A DNA stretch of 64,000 nt from Streptomyces pseudovenezuelae (GCF_029892565.1 NZ_JARXVH010000012.1:186001-250000); one strand, 5' to 3'; positions 15,597-24,844 are shown, counted from the first letter of the stretch. Notes: generated by a model from the letters alone, not told the origin. A program made the numbers and translations.

Positions 15597-16340
15597 TCAC
15601 ATATACGCCTGGACATGGAACAGCGCGTTTCCGAAGTTCCCTTCGGCCAGGTCCCGGGGGTGGATCAGCCAGGACGCGGCGCAACTGAGCGGAGTGTCCA
15701 CGAACGTGTAGTCCGCGTGCGCCAGCAGGATGAGCGCTTCGTCATCGGCGGCGGGCCAGGGAGCCGGGTCGCCATGGATGACGGACGCGTATCCGCCCAG
15801 GGTGAGTTCGCCGTTCAGGGTCTCGTCGACGTGGTCCCGCAGGTACGGGTGGATGAGACGCACGGTTTCCTGGTCGGCGACCTCGTTGTTGGAATCCGGC
15901 ATGAACCAGTCGAGCCGGCCTCGCAGGGGGTACGCCTCGCACGTGTAGGACGCGTTCTCCTCGGAGGGAACGCACTCCGTCGTCACCGTCCCGGCCGGGA
16001 CGTACACCACCCCGCCCTCCTTCGTGGGCCCGGGGACGTGACTCGGCTCGCTGTTGTTGGCGAAGAACAACAGACGCCCGTCCTTCGGCAGCGGTATGTC
16101 CAGCTCACCGACCGGAACCGCCGCACAGTCGACCGACGCGACGAAGCCCGGGAAACCGTCCCATTCGACATCCGGGGGAAGCTCGGGATGGCCCCCATAC
16201 TGTCCGCCGACAGGCGCATCGGAGTCCTCCATCGCCCGTAACTCGATGCGCGGGCGGGCAAGCCGCAGCGCCCTGCCGAGAAGCTCCTCGGGCACGCCAT
16301 GCCTGCGAGCCGCCTCGGAGTATTCGTCAAGTGCGTTCAT
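15597..16340 (-). CDS. DUF1963 (YwqG-like) protein
   Basis: 247 aa. Pattern of the YwqG/DUF1963 family: GGQYGGHPELPPDVEWDG, then VDCAAVP, LDIPLPKDGRLLFFAN and a C-terminal half with LGGYASVIHGDP and the LLAHADYTF strand. The biochemical role of the family is unknown. There is no signal peptide or membrane segment. It has a slightly lower GC content than its neighbours. It converges on the PucR regulator with only 24 nt between stops. Such genes are often found with toxin-immunity style proteins, but nothing here supports that. Confidence 0.75.
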   Translation of the reverse strand: MNALDEYSEAARRHGVPEELLGRALRLARPRIELRAMEDSDAPVGGQYGGHPELPPDVEWDGFPGFVASVDCAAVPVGELDIPLPKDGRLLFFANNSEPSHVPGPTKEGGVVYVPAGTVTTECVPSEENASYTCEAYPLRGRLDWFMPDSNNEVADQETVRLIHPYLRDHVDETLNGELTLGGYASVIHGDPAPWPAADDEALILLAHADYTFVDTPLSCAASWLIHPRDLAEGNFGNALFHVQAYM

Positions 16341-16370
16341 GGCCGACAGTCTTGCTCAAGGGTCTGACAC

Positions 16371-16387
16371 ACCCCGCTTGGCGGGGT
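16371..16387 (-). terminator. Small GC hairpin after the MocR gene
   Basis: ACCCCGC–TTG–GCGGGGT, a 7-bp stem 34 nt past the MocR stop; a probable terminator. Confidence 0.45.
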
Positions 16388-16420
16388 ACGGGTCGCGCCG
16401 GATGCCGCGGCTGCCGTCCG

Positions 16421-17836
16421 TCAAGTCCTCGCCGGCTGAAGCAGATCCGCCGCAGCGGCAATGCCCTCCGCGATCCCACGATCCGTCACATTGCCGAATC
16501 CCAGGACCAGTTGGGGTGGATCCGCCACCCCCGAAGCACGGCACGCGCTCATGCCGTACAGGCCGACTCCACGCGCGCGGGCCCCAGTCACGACCCTCTC
16601 CTCGTCCGCGTCCGACGCGAGGTGGGCCACCGCGTGGAAGCCTGCCGCGAGGCCCGACAGGCGTACCGCCGGGGCGTGTTGGGCGAGGGCGTCGACCAGG
16701 GCGGTGCGGCGGGTCGCGTACAGGGTGCGCATGCGGCGCAGGTGGCGGTCGTAGCGGCCGGACTCGATCAGGCGGGCGAGGGCGAGTTGGTCGAGGGTGG
16801 GTGAGCCGCGGTCGGCGATGTGTTTGAGGTCGGTGAGCGCTTCGGTGAGCGCGGGTGGGGAGAGGAGCCAGCCGATGCGTAGCGCGGGGGCCAGGGATTT
16901 GCTCACCGTGCCGATGGAGATCACTCGGTCGGCCGCCAGGCCCTGGAGTGTGCCGACCGGCTCCCGGTCGTAGCGGAACTCCGCGTCGTAGTCGTCCTCG
17001 ATGACGTACGCGTCCCTGCGCGCCGCCCACTCGACCAGCGCGTGCCGGCGTTCCGGTGCCAGCACCACCCCCGTCGGCCACTGGTGTGCCGGCGTCACGA
17101 TCACCGCGCGGGCGCCGGTCGCGTCCAACTCCCGTACGTCGAGGCCCGATTCATCGACCGGAACCGGGACCGCCACCAACCCCGCCGCGTCCGCCGCCGC
17201 CATCGCCGTGTCCGGGCCGCCCGGGTCCTCGTACGCCACGACCCGTACGCCGGCCCGGGCCAGGACGCGCAGGGTCAGGGCGAGGCCCTGTGCGTAGCCG
17301 GAGCAGACGAGGGTGTGCGCGGGGTCGGCGGCGGCTCCGCGCACCCGGCGCAGATAACCGGCGACGATCTCGCGCAGGGCCGAACTCCCGCGCGGATCGC
17401 CGTAGTCGAGGTCCGAGGTCGGCATGGTCCGGGCCGCTTCCCGGGTCGCCCACAGCCAGTCCGAGACCGGGAAGGAGCCGAGGTCCGGGACGCCGTGGCG
17501 GAAGTCGGCGAGGTGGTGGGGGGACGGGGGCTGGGGCGGCGCCTTGGGTGCTTGCTCAACCTGCGCGCACGCTGCCACTCGCGTGGCCGAGCCGACCCGG
17601 GTAACGAGGTAGCCCTCGGCCTGGAGTTGGGTGTAGCAGTCCTGGACCAGGCCGCGGGACAGGCCCAGTTCGCGGGCGAGTTCGCGGGAGGAGGGGAGGC
17701 GTTCGCCGGACTGCAGTCGGCCCGAGCGGATGGCGTCGCGCAACTGCCGTTCCAACTGCGCGCACAACCGCTCCCCGCCGTCCCGGTCGACGGCCAGGAG
17801 CAGCTCGGGCGACAAACCGGCCCACTGTACTGGCAT
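16421..17836 (-). CDS. MocR/PdxR-type regulator (GntR HTH fused to aminotransferase-like domain)
   Basis: 471 aa. Residues about 20–90 are a GntR winged helix: LERQLRDAIRSGRLQSGERL, SSRELARELGLSRGLVQDCY, LQAEGYLVTRVGSATRV. The rest is a fold-I aminotransferase-like effector domain with VIEDDYDAEFRYDREPVG and the PLP lysine in GTVSKSLAPALRIGW. Such proteins sense PLP or an amino-type ligand. It diverges from an MFS transporter over only 47 bp, so it most likely controls that transporter. PdxR proteins usually sit beside pdxS/T, which are absent here. Confidence 0.9.
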   Translation of the reverse strand: MPVQWAGLSPELLLAVDRDGGERLCAQLERQLRDAIRSGRLQSGERLPSSRELARELGLSRGLVQDCYTQLQAEGYLVTRVGSATRVAACAQVEQAPKAPPQPPSPHHLADFRHGVPDLGSFPVSDWLWATREAARTMPTSDLDYGDPRGSSALREIVAGYLRRVRGAAADPAHTLVCSGYAQGLALTLRVLARAGVRVVAYEDPGGPDTAMAAADAAGLVAVPVPVDESGLDVRELDATGARAVIVTPAHQWPTGVVLAPERRHALVEWAARRDAYVIEDDYDAEFRYDREPVGTLQGLAADRVISIGTVSKSLAPALRIGWLLSPPALTEALTDLKHIADRGSPTLDQLALARLIESGRYDRHLRRMRTLYATRRTALVDALAQHAPAVRLSGLAAGFHAVAHLASDADEERVVTGARARGVGLYGMSACRASGVADPPQLVLGFGNVTDRGIAEGIAAAADLLQPART

Positions 17837-17847
17837 GGAATTGGATC

Positions 17848-17876
17848 TTACCGGCGATCCGGTCGGTCTCTAACGT
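17848..17876 (+). promoter_or_regulatory. Promoter of the MFS gene, leaderless type
   Basis: TTACCG (17848–17853), 17 nt, TAACGT (17871–17876), then 7 nt to the ATG. There is no ribosome site. The 47-bp divergent space also holds GGATCTTACCGG / GATCCGGTCGG, partly repeated, where the MocR protein could bind. Confidence 0.45.
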
Positions 17877-17883
17877 CGCTGGT

Positions 17884-19155
17884 ATGACGACTTCGCCGAA
17901 CACCCCGCCCTCGGCCTCGACGGATGCCCGGCCCCCGGCCGCGTCCCCGAAGACCGTCCGCCCGCCTCTCCTCAGCCGCCCCCTCCTCCTCCGTTTCGTC
18001 AGCATGATCGGCGCGAGTCTCAGCTTCTTCCTGCTGCTGTCGGTGGTGCCCGCCTACGCGGCCGAGGCGGGCGGCGGCGGAGCGGCCGGCCTGGCCACCG
18101 GCTCCCTGATGGCGGCCACGGTGCTCGGCGAACTGATCACCCCGAGGCTCGTCGCGCGGTACGGATACCGGACCGTCCTGATGGCCGGCCTGTTCCTGCT
18201 CGGCGCCCCGGCCCTGGTGCTGACGGTCTCCGGGAACGTGGCGTGGATCGTGGCGGTGTGCCTCGTCCGCGGACTCGGTTTCGCGCTCACGATCGTCGCG
18301 GGCGGCGCCCTGACCGCGACGCTGATCCCGGCCGAACGCCGGGGCGAGGGGCTGGCGTTGGTGGGTGTGGTGTCCGGCGTTCCGTCGCTGGTCGCGCTGC
18401 CGCTGGGCCTGTGGCTGGCCGGGCACGCGGGGTACGGGACGGTCGCCGTGATCGGCGGAGTCGCGTCACTCGCGGCGATCGTCTCCGTGCTCGGGCTGCC
18501 GGACCGGCAGGCGAAGTCGGAGGAGACGGTGGGCGTCCTCCGGGGCCTCCGCACCGGCGCCCTGCTCCGGCCCGTCATCGTCTTCGCGGCCACCGCCACG
18601 GCCGCCGGAATCCTGGTCACCTTCCTGCCGCTGGCCGTTCCGTCGGCATCCGCCGGACTCGTAGCGGTGGCCCTGTTCGTGCAGACCGCGGCCTCGACCC
18701 TGTTCCGCTGGGTGTCGGGCCGCTTCGGCGACCGGCACGGCAGCGCCCGGCTCGTCCTGCCCGGCCTGCTCCTGTCCGCCGCGGGCCTGCTGATCACCGC
18801 CGCGACCGGGAGCGCGCTCGCCGTCGTCGCGGGCGCCGCCGTCTTCGGAGCCGGCTTCGGCCTCGCCCAGAACGCCACCCTGACCCTGATGTACGCCCGC
18901 GTCTCCGCCTCCTCCTTCGGCACGGTCAGCGCGCTGTGGAACCTCGCCTACGACGGTGGCATGGGCGTCGGCGCCGCGGGTTTCGGCATCCTCGCGGGCG
19001 TCACCGGGTATCCGTGGGCGTTCGCCGTGACGGCGCTGCTGATGCTGGGCGCGCTGGTCCCGGCCCTGCGCGACCGCCGGATCACCGGCACCCCCACCGT
19101 CACCGCCGCCGCTACCTCCGTACACCCTCCAGTACCTGGCGCAGACCCTCGGTGA
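17884..19155 (+). CDS. MFS transporter (efflux type, 12 TM)
   Basis: 423 aa, with about 35 polar residues and then 12 hydrophobic segments. The first is LLLRFVSMIGASLSFFLLLS. The MFS loop LVARYGYRTVLMAG follows TM2–3, and a central loop LPDRQAKSEETVG separates the halves. It is likely a drug or metabolite exporter; the substrate is unknown. ATG 17884 has no ribosome site and a -10 box 7 nt upstream. Its last 44 nt overlap the converging TetR gene. Divergent from the MocR regulator. Confidence 0.85.
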   Translation: MTTSPNTPPSASTDARPPAASPKTVRPPLLSRPLLLRFVSMIGASLSFFLLLSVVPAYAAEAGGGGAAGLATGSLMAATVLGELITPRLVARYGYRTVLMAGLFLLGAPALVLTVSGNVAWIVAVCLVRGLGFALTIVAGGALTATLIPAERRGEGLALVGVVSGVPSLVALPLGLWLAGHAGYGTVAVIGGVASLAAIVSVLGLPDRQAKSEETVGVLRGLRTGALLRPVIVFAATATAAGILVTFLPLAVPSASAGLVAVALFVQTAASTLFRWVSGRFGDRHGSARLVLPGLLLSAAGLLITAATGSALAVVAGAAVFGAGFGLAQNATLTLMYARVSASSFGTVSALWNLAYDGGMGVGAAGFGILAGVTGYPWAFAVTALLMLGALVPALRDRRITGTPTVTAAATSVHPPVPGADPR

Positions 19156-19693
19156 GTCGCTCGGCGTCCGGCGCGGTCTTCGGGTCGAAGGTCCACTGGG
19201 CGATGAGGCCCGTGATCAGCGTCATGTAGAAGCCGCCGAGGGAGTCCGCGGTGTCGTCGGAGACGTCCGCCTCGGGCACGGTCGTCATCAGCGCGACCAT
19301 GGCCCGCCCGCCCCCGCGCTGGGCCCGGGCCAACTGGTCGCGCACCTCGGGCATCTTGTCGCCCATGGTCATGACCTCCATGCCGAGCCGCCACATCGAA
19401 CCGGGCTCGCTCATGGTGGAGACGACGTTCGTGAACACCGCCCGGAACCGCTCCAGCGAACCGGGCTCGCCCACCGGCTCCTCGCCCTCGGCCCCTTCGA
19501 AGCCGTCGCTCGCCCGCTCCACCAGCGCGATGTAGGCCTGCGCGAGCAGGGCGTCCTTCGAGCCGTAGTGGTAGCCGATGGACGCCAGGTTGGTCGCCGA
19601 CTCCTTCACGATGTCGCGCGCCGTCGTCCGCGCGAACCCCTTCTCCAGCAGGCAGCGCTTGGCGCCTTCGAGCAGATCCTCACGGTGTCCCAT
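19112..19693 (-). CDS. TetR family regulator
   Basis: 193 aa. The N-terminal HTH (about 5–50) reads REDLLEGAKRCLLEKGFART, TARDIVKESATNLASIGYHYGSKDALL. The C-terminal ligand domain starts near residue 60. ATG at 19693 is preferred; a GTG at 19702 would add three residues. The 3' end overlaps the MFS gene at 17884–19155. It diverges from a second MFS pump (19791) across A+T-rich inverted repeats, the typical layout of a TetR repressor controlling an efflux pump. Confidence 0.9.
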   Translation of the reverse strand: MGHREDLLEGAKRCLLEKGFARTTARDIVKESATNLASIGYHYGSKDALLAQAYIALVERASDGFEGAEGEEPVGEPGSLERFRAVFTNVVSTMSEPGSMWRLGMEVMTMGDKMPEVRDQLARAQRGGGRAMVALMTTVPEADVSDDTADSLGGFYMTLITGLIAQWTFDPKTAPDAERLTEGLRQVLEGVRR

Positions 19694-19741
19694 GGCCGCC
19701 ACCCTACCCCCGATCCATACGCTCGTCCCATACGCATGACT

Positions 19742-19779
19742 TACACATTCGTTCTATACAAACGTTTAAGACGTGTGTA
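19742..19779. promoter_or_regulatory. Promoter/operator region between TetR and the 14-TM pump
   Basis: An A+T-rich stretch bounded by TACACA (19742–19747) and TGTGTA (19774–19779). Inside is CGTT–N7–AACG (19750–19764). The plus-strand promoter fits TATACA (19755–19760), 17 nt, TACATT (19778–19783), 7 nt, ATG: a leaderless arrangement with the inner repeat over the -35. TetR binding here would block the pump. Confidence 0.55.
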
Positions 19780-19790
19780 CATTCACTGCC

Positions 19791-21311
19791 ATGACGAACT
19801 CGAAGAGCACCACCGCGCCCCCGGCCGGCCCCCTCGCCGGTCGCCGTGAATGGACCGCGCTGGGCGTGCTGATGCTCCCGCTGCTGCTGGTCTCGATGGA
19901 CGTCTCGGTCCTCTACTTCGCCATCCCCTCGATCAGCGCCGACCTGGAGCCCAGCGGCACCCAGCAGTTGTGGATCTTCGACATCTACGCGTTCGTCCTG
20001 GCCGGCCTGCTGATGACCATGGGCTCGATCGGCGACCGCATCGGCCGCCGCAGGCTCCTCCTGATCGGCGCCGCCGCCTTCGGCACCGCGTCCCTGATCG
20101 CGGCGTACGCGAACAGCGCCGAGACCCTCATCGCGGCGCGCGCAGTGCTCGGCCTCGGTGGCGCGACCCTGATGCCGTCGACCATGGCGCTGATCCGCAC
20201 GATGTTCACCGACTCCGGGCAGCGCGCGAAGGCGATCGGCCTGTGGTCCGGCGTGATGACGGCCGGGATCGCGCTCGGCTCGGTGCTCAGCGGCGTACTC
20301 GTCCAGTACTTCTGGTGGGGCTCGGTCTTCCTGATCAACCTGCCGGCCATGGCCCTGCTGCTGCTCATCGGCCCGTTCCTGCTCCCCGAGTCCAAGGACC
20401 CCGACCCGGGCCGCTTCGACTGGCCGAGCGTCCCCCTCTCGATGGCCGCCGTGCTCCCCGTCGTCTACGGCCTCAAGGAGATCCCGTCCGAGGGCTGGCA
20501 CCTGCGGTACGTCGCTTCGATCGCCGTAGGACTGCTCTTCGCCGCGCTCTTCGTCCACCGCCAGCGCACCGCGGCCTCGCCGATGATCGACCGGGCCCTG
20601 TTCCGCGGTCGCGGCTTCGCGCCCTCGGTCGTCCTCAACCTCGTCGCCTCGTTCGCCATGATGGGCTCGGCGTTCTTCACCACGCAGTACCTGCAGTCGG
20701 TGCTCGGCAAGAGCGCGATGGAGGCGGCCCTGTGGGCGCTGCTCCCCTCGGTGCCGATCGGCATGGCGGCCCCGCTGGCGACGAGCCTCGTCCAGAAGGG
20801 CGTCAACCGCGCCTACGTCGTCACCGCGGGCTTCGCGATCGGCGCCGCCGGCTACGCCCTGCTGGCCCTCGCCGGCACCGACTCCCTCTGGCTCGTCCTG
20901 ACCGCCTGCGGCATCCTCGCCTCCGGCATCGTCATGGTCATCTCCCAGATCACCGACCTCGCGATGAGCAGCGCCCCGGTGGAGCGGGCGGGCTCGGCGT
21001 CCTCGCTGCTGGAGACCGGCGCGGAGTTCGGCGGCGCGCTCGGCATGGCGGTCCTCGGCTCCATCGGTACGGCCATCTACCGCCACGACATCCCGAGTTC
21101 GGCCCCGACCGCGGCCCACGAGACCCTGGGCGGCGCACTGGCCATCGCCCAACGACTGCCCGGGCACACGGGAGATGCCCTGGCTTCGGCGGCCCGTGAA
21201 GCCTTCACCAACGGGATGCAGGGGGCGTCGACAGCGGGCGCGGTACTGCTGGCGGGGGCGGCGGTGCTGGCGGCGGGGGCACTGCGGAGGATCCACGTCA
21301 GCGACAACTGA
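19791..21311 (+). CDS. MFS drug transporter, DHA2 (EmrB/QacA) family
   Basis: 506 aa with about 14 predicted TM helices. DHA2 signatures: LLVSMDVSVLYFAIPSI in TM1, QQLWIFDIYAFVLAGLLM, the loop GSIGDRIGRRRLLLIG and motif C (GLWSGVMTAGIALGSVLSG, followed by WWGSVFLINLP). It exports hydrophobic or cationic drugs by proton antiport in characterised relatives. ATG at 19791 has a -10 box 7 nt upstream and no ribosome site. Control by the divergent TetR is likely. A terminator follows. Confidence 0.92.
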   Translation: MTNSKSTTAPPAGPLAGRREWTALGVLMLPLLLVSMDVSVLYFAIPSISADLEPSGTQQLWIFDIYAFVLAGLLMTMGSIGDRIGRRRLLLIGAAAFGTASLIAAYANSAETLIAARAVLGLGGATLMPSTMALIRTMFTDSGQRAKAIGLWSGVMTAGIALGSVLSGVLVQYFWWGSVFLINLPAMALLLLIGPFLLPESKDPDPGRFDWPSVPLSMAAVLPVVYGLKEIPSEGWHLRYVASIAVGLLFAALFVHRQRTAASPMIDRALFRGRGFAPSVVLNLVASFAMMGSAFFTTQYLQSVLGKSAMEAALWALLPSVPIGMAAPLATSLVQKGVNRAYVVTAGFAIGAAGYALLALAGTDSLWLVLTACGILASGIVMVISQITDLAMSSAPVERAGSASSLLETGAEFGGALGMAVLGSIGTAIYRHDIPSSAPTAAHETLGGALAIAQRLPGHTGDALASAAREAFTNGMQGASTAGAVLLAGAAVLAAGALRRIHVSDN

Positions 21312-21324
21312 GGGAAACGACAAA

Positions 21325-21359
21325 CGCCGGACGGGCTGATCAACTCAGCCTGTCCGGCG
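21325..21359. terminator. Bidirectional terminator, pump/serA
   Basis: A 15-bp stem (CGCCGGAC plus GGCTGA arms, one G·U pair) with loop TCAAC, followed on the plus strand by CTTGCTTGTTC. It separates the converging pump and serA genes. Confidence 0.8.
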
Positions 21360-21388
21360 CTTGCTTGTTCTACGTCAGACCAGTTACG

Positions 21389-22978
21389 TCAGACCAGGTT
21401 CACCGAGCGGGCGAACGTCGCCCCGATCTCGACCTCGACCTCGCCCAACACCCCGGCGGGAACCGTGTCGTCGACCGTCAGGATGGCCAACGCCTCGCCA
21501 CCCGCGACCGATCGGGAGACCTGCATGCCGGCGATGTTGATGCCGGACTCGCCGAAGATACGACCCACCGTGCCGACGACACCGGGACGGTCCTCGTACC
21601 GCAGCACCACCATGTGGTCGGCGAGCGCGAGGTCAACGTCGTACTCGCCGACGGCCACGATCTTCTGGAGGTTCTTCGGGCCGGCCAGCGTGCCGGAGAC
21701 GGAGACCTCCTCGCCGCTGCCGAGGGTGCCGCGCACCACGACCACATTGCGGTGGTCGCTCGACTCCGAGCTGGTCGTCAGCCGTACCTCGACGCCGCGC
21801 TCCTGCGCGAACAGCGGGGCGTTGACGTACGACACCGTCTCGTCGACGACGTCCTCGAACACGCCCTTGAGCGCGGAGAGTTCGAGCACCTTGACGTCAT
21901 GCTGGGTGATCTCGCCGTAGACCTCGACGTCGAGGCGGACCGCGACCTCGCCGGCGAGCGCGGTGAAGATGCGGCCGAGACGCTCGGCGAGCGGCAGGCC
22001 GGGCTTGACGTCCTCGGCGATGACACCGCCCTGCACGTTCACCGCGTCCGGGACCAGTTCACCGGCGAGGGCGAGGCGGACCGAGCGGGCGACGGCGATA
22101 CCGGCCTTCTCCTGCGCCTCGTCCGTGGAGGCGCCGAGGTGCGGGGTGGCGACGACCTGGTCGAACTCGAAGAGCGGGGAGTCCGTGCAGGGCTCCTTCG
22201 CGTACACGTCGAGGCCGGCGCCTGCGACCCGGCCCTCCTTGAGCGCCGAGTACAGCGCCTCCTCGTCGACGATCCCGCCGCGCGCGGCGTTGACGATGCG
22301 CACGCTCGGCTTGACCTTGCGCAGCGCCTCGTCGCCGATCAGACCGACCGTCTCGGGGGTCTTGGGCAGGTGGACGGTGATGAAGTCGGAGACCTCGAGC
22401 AGCTCGTCCAGGGTCAGCACCTTGACGCCCATCTGCGCGGCCCGCGCGGGCTGCACGTAGGGGTCGTAGGCGACGACCTTCATACCGAAGCCCGACATGC
22501 GCTGCGCGACGAGCGCGCCGATGCGGCCGAGGCCGACGACGCCCAGCGTCTTCTCGGCGAGCTCCACACCCGTGTACTTGCTGCGCTTCCACTCGCCGTT
22601 CTTCAGAGCGGAGTTGGCCTGCGGGATGTGGCGAGCGGTGGCGAGGAGGAGACCGCAGGCGAGTTCGGCGGCGGTCACGATGTTGGAGGTCGGGGCGTTG
22701 ACGACCATCACGCCGGCCTTGGTGGCGGCGGAGACGTCCACGTTGTCGAGGCCGACGCCGGCTCGTGCGACGACCTTCAGTTTGTGCGCCGCGGCGACCG
22801 CCTCGGCGTCCACCTTGGTGGCGGAGCGGATCAGGATGGCGTCGACGTCGGCGATGGCCGGGAGCAGTTCGGCTCGATCCGCTCCATTGCAGTGCCGGAT
22901 CTCGAAGTCCGGGCCAAGCGCGTCCACGGTCGCTGGCGACAGCTCTTCAGCGATGAGTACGACAGGTTTCGAGCTCAC
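21389..22978 (-). CDS. serA: D-3-phosphoglycerate dehydrogenase
   Basis: First step of serine synthesis: oxidises 3-phosphoglycerate with NAD; 529 aa, the long actinobacterial form. Catalytic domain with GLGRIGALVAQRM (NAD site), RIVNAARGGIVDE and the His in ATPHLGAST. An intervening (allosteric substrate-binding) domain follows about residue 305. A C-terminal ACT domain (DRPGVVGTVGRIFGESGINI) is where serine feedback acts in characterised relatives. GTG at 22978 has GAGGA upstream. It is transcribed in the same direction as ilvC but separated by 229 bp and a terminator. Confidence 0.96.
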   Translation of the reverse strand: MSSKPVVLIAEELSPATVDALGPDFEIRHCNGADRAELLPAIADVDAILIRSATKVDAEAVAAAHKLKVVARAGVGLDNVDVSAATKAGVMVVNAPTSNIVTAAELACGLLLATARHIPQANSALKNGEWKRSKYTGVELAEKTLGVVGLGRIGALVAQRMSGFGMKVVAYDPYVQPARAAQMGVKVLTLDELLEVSDFITVHLPKTPETVGLIGDEALRKVKPSVRIVNAARGGIVDEEALYSALKEGRVAGAGLDVYAKEPCTDSPLFEFDQVVATPHLGASTDEAQEKAGIAVARSVRLALAGELVPDAVNVQGGVIAEDVKPGLPLAERLGRIFTALAGEVAVRLDVEVYGEITQHDVKVLELSALKGVFEDVVDETVSYVNAPLFAQERGVEVRLTTSSESSDHRNVVVVRGTLGSGEEVSVSGTLAGPKNLQKIVAVGEYDVDLALADHMVVLRYEDRPGVVGTVGRIFGESGINIAGMQVSRSVAGGEALAILTVDDTVPAGVLGEVEVEIGATFARSVNLV

Positions 22979-23169
22979 GTGAGTCCTCACATGTCCATTG
23001 CGGACGGCCGTCCCGACGGCCGCTGGCGGTGGAGGGTACTGGCCGCGTTGGAGACGCACGACGCTGTGGGCCTGACGCGTATGTAGTACGGCAGTGTAGT
23101 GGCGCGGCGAACGGCGTCTTGCGCCTCTGCGGAAGGATCACCCGTCCGTGGCCGGACGAGGTGGACAAA

Positions 23170-23193
23170 GGGCCGGAGCGCTCGCTCCGGCCC
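23170..23193 (-). terminator. Terminator after ilvC
   Basis: GGGCCGGAGC / GCTCCGGCCC, a 10-bp stem with a 4-nt loop. On the minus strand it is followed by CTTTGTCC, 14 nt past the ilvC stop. Confidence 0.75.
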
Positions 23194-23207
23194 CTCGGCC
23201 CCGAGGC

Positions 23208-24206
23208 TTACGCCTCTTCGTCGACCCAGCTCATCAGCTTGCGGAGCTGCTTGCCGGTGGTCTCCAGCAGGGACTCGGCGTCCTTCTGCTTGTACTCGTT
23301 GTACTTCTTCAGGCCGCCGTGGTACTCGGCCATCCACTCGCGGGCGAAGGTGCCGTCCTGGATCTCGGCGAGGACCTGCTTCATCGTGGCCTTGGTGTCG
23401 TCCGTGATGATCCGCGGGCCGGTGACGTAGTCGCCCCACTCGGCGGTCTCGGAGATCGACCAGCGCATCTTCTCCAGGCCGCCCTCGTACATGAGGTCGA
23501 CGATCAGCTTCAGCTCGTGCAGGCACTCGAAGTACGCGATCTCCGGCTGGTAGCCGGCCTCGGTCAGCGTCTCGAAACCGGCCTTGACCAGCGCGGCCGT
23601 ACCACCGCAGAGAACGGCCTGCTCACCGAAGAGGTCGGTCTCGGTCTCCTCGGTGAAGGTCGTCTTGATGACGCCGGCGCGGGTGCCGCCGATGCCCTTC
23701 GCGTAAGACAGCGCGAGCGCGAAGCCGTTGCCGGTCGCGTCCTGCTCGACGGCCGCGATACACGGGACGCCGCGGCCCTCCTCGTACTGGCGACGGACGA
23801 GGTGGCCCGGGCCCTTGGGGGCGACCATGCAGACGTCGACGCCGGCCGGGGGCTTGATGAAGTCGAAGCGGATGTTCAGGCCGTGGCCGAAGAACAGGGC
23901 GTCGCCGTCGTTCAGGTTCGGGGCGATGTGCTCCTCGTAGACCTGGGCCTGGATCGGGTCCGGGACGAGGATCATGATGACGTCGGCCCAGGCGGAGGCC
24001 TCGGTCGGGTTGAGCACGGTCAGGCCCTGCTCCTCGGCCTTGGCCTTGGACTTGGAGCCCTCGTGCAGGCCGACTCGGACGTCGACACCCGAATCGCGCA
24101 GGGACAGCGCGTGGGCGTGGCCCTGGCTGCCGTATCCGATGACCGCGACCTTGCGGCCCTGGATGATGGACAGGTCGGCGTCGGCGTCGTAGAACAGCTC
24201 GGCCAC
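23208..24206 (-). CDS. ilvC: Ketol-acid reductoisomerase
   Basis: Mg- and NADPH-dependent isomeroreductase, second step of Val/Ile/Leu synthesis; 332 aa, class I short form. Seen: GYGSQGHAHA (Rossmann), FFGHGLNI, APKGPGHLVRR, DLFGEQAVLCGG (metal-binding Asp/Glu) and ECLHELKLIVDLMYEGG, then SISETAEWGDY. GTG at 24206 has AAGGAG upstream. It follows ilvBN in pathway order, but a hairpin between ilvN and ilvC suggests partly independent transcription. Confidence 0.97.
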   Translation of the reverse strand: MAELFYDADADLSIIQGRKVAVIGYGSQGHAHALSLRDSGVDVRVGLHEGSKSKAKAEEQGLTVLNPTEASAWADVIMILVPDPIQAQVYEEHIAPNLNDGDALFFGHGLNIRFDFIKPPAGVDVCMVAPKGPGHLVRRQYEEGRGVPCIAAVEQDATGNGFALALSYAKGIGGTRAGVIKTTFTEETETDLFGEQAVLCGGTAALVKAGFETLTEAGYQPEIAYFECLHELKLIVDLMYEGGLEKMRWSISETAEWGDYVTGPRIITDDTKATMKQVLAEIQDGTFAREWMAEYHGGLKKYNEYKQKDAESLLETTGKQLRKLMSWVDEEA

Positions 24207-24285
24207 TTTGGGTTCTCTCCTTGAGTGCAGGTGTTGCGTCCCACCGTATGACGGCGGTCGGAATCGAAGTCCGGGGGTCTCGCCA

Positions 24286-24309
24286 TGCGGGCGGCCGGGG
24301 CCGCCCGCA
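24286..24309 (-). terminator. Hairpin between ilvN and ilvC
   Basis: TGCGGGCGGC–CGGG–GCCGCCCGCA, a perfect 10-bp stem directly after the ilvN stop. It may attenuate read-through from ilvBN into ilvC. Confidence 0.6.
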
Positions 24310-24316
24310 CGCGGCC

Positions 24317-24844
24317 TTACGCGGAGCGGTCCAGGGCGCGCAGCGAGCGGTCGGTGATCGACCGCGCACCACGGCCGATCGCGATCGTGCCGGACTGGAC
24401 GAGCTCCTTGATGCCGAACGGCTCCAGCATCTTGAGCATGGCGGACAGCTTCTCGTTGCTGCCGGTGGCCTCGATCGTGACGGCCTCCGGGGAGACGTCG
24501 ACGGTCTTGGCGCGGAACAGCTGGACGATCTCGACGATCTGCGAGCGCGTCTCGTTGTCGGCGCGCACCTTCACCAGAACGAGTTCGCGCTGAACCGCGG
24601 AACCCGGCTCCAGTTCGACGATCTTCAGCACGTTGACGAGCTTGTTGAGCTGCTTGGTGACCTGTTCGAGGGGGAGTTCCTCGATCACGTTCACCACGAT
24701 GGTGATGCGGGAGATGTCGGGGTGCTCGGTGACACCGACGGCGAGGGAGTCGATGTTGAATCCGCGCCGGGAGAACAGGGCGGTGATCCGGGCGAGGACA
24801 CCGGGCTTGTTCTCGACGAGGACGGAGAGGGTGTGCTTGCTCAT
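24317..24844 (-). CDS. ilvN: Acetolactate synthase small (regulatory) subunit
   Basis: 175 aa. An N-terminal ACT domain (TLSVLVENKPGVLARITALF, RRGFNIDSLAVG) binds valine for feedback inhibition in characterised homologs, and a C-terminal domain activates the large subunit. ATG at 24844. It follows the ilvB stop by 20 nt and is in the same operon. The whole protein has the length and spacing of the family. Confidence 0.96.
   Translation of the reverse strand: MSKHTLSVLVENKPGVLARITALFSRRGFNIDSLAVGVTEHPDISRITIVVNVIEELPLEQVTKQLNKLVNVLKIVELEPGSAVQRELVLVKVRADNETRSQIVEIVQLFRAKTVDVSPEAVTIEATGSNEKLSAMLKMLEPFGIKELVQSGTIAIGRGARSITDRSLRALDRSA

Noticed and set aside
16421..17836. Reading the MocR gene as a plain aminotransferase
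   Set aside because: The N-terminal GntR helix-turn-helix is complete, so it is a regulator.
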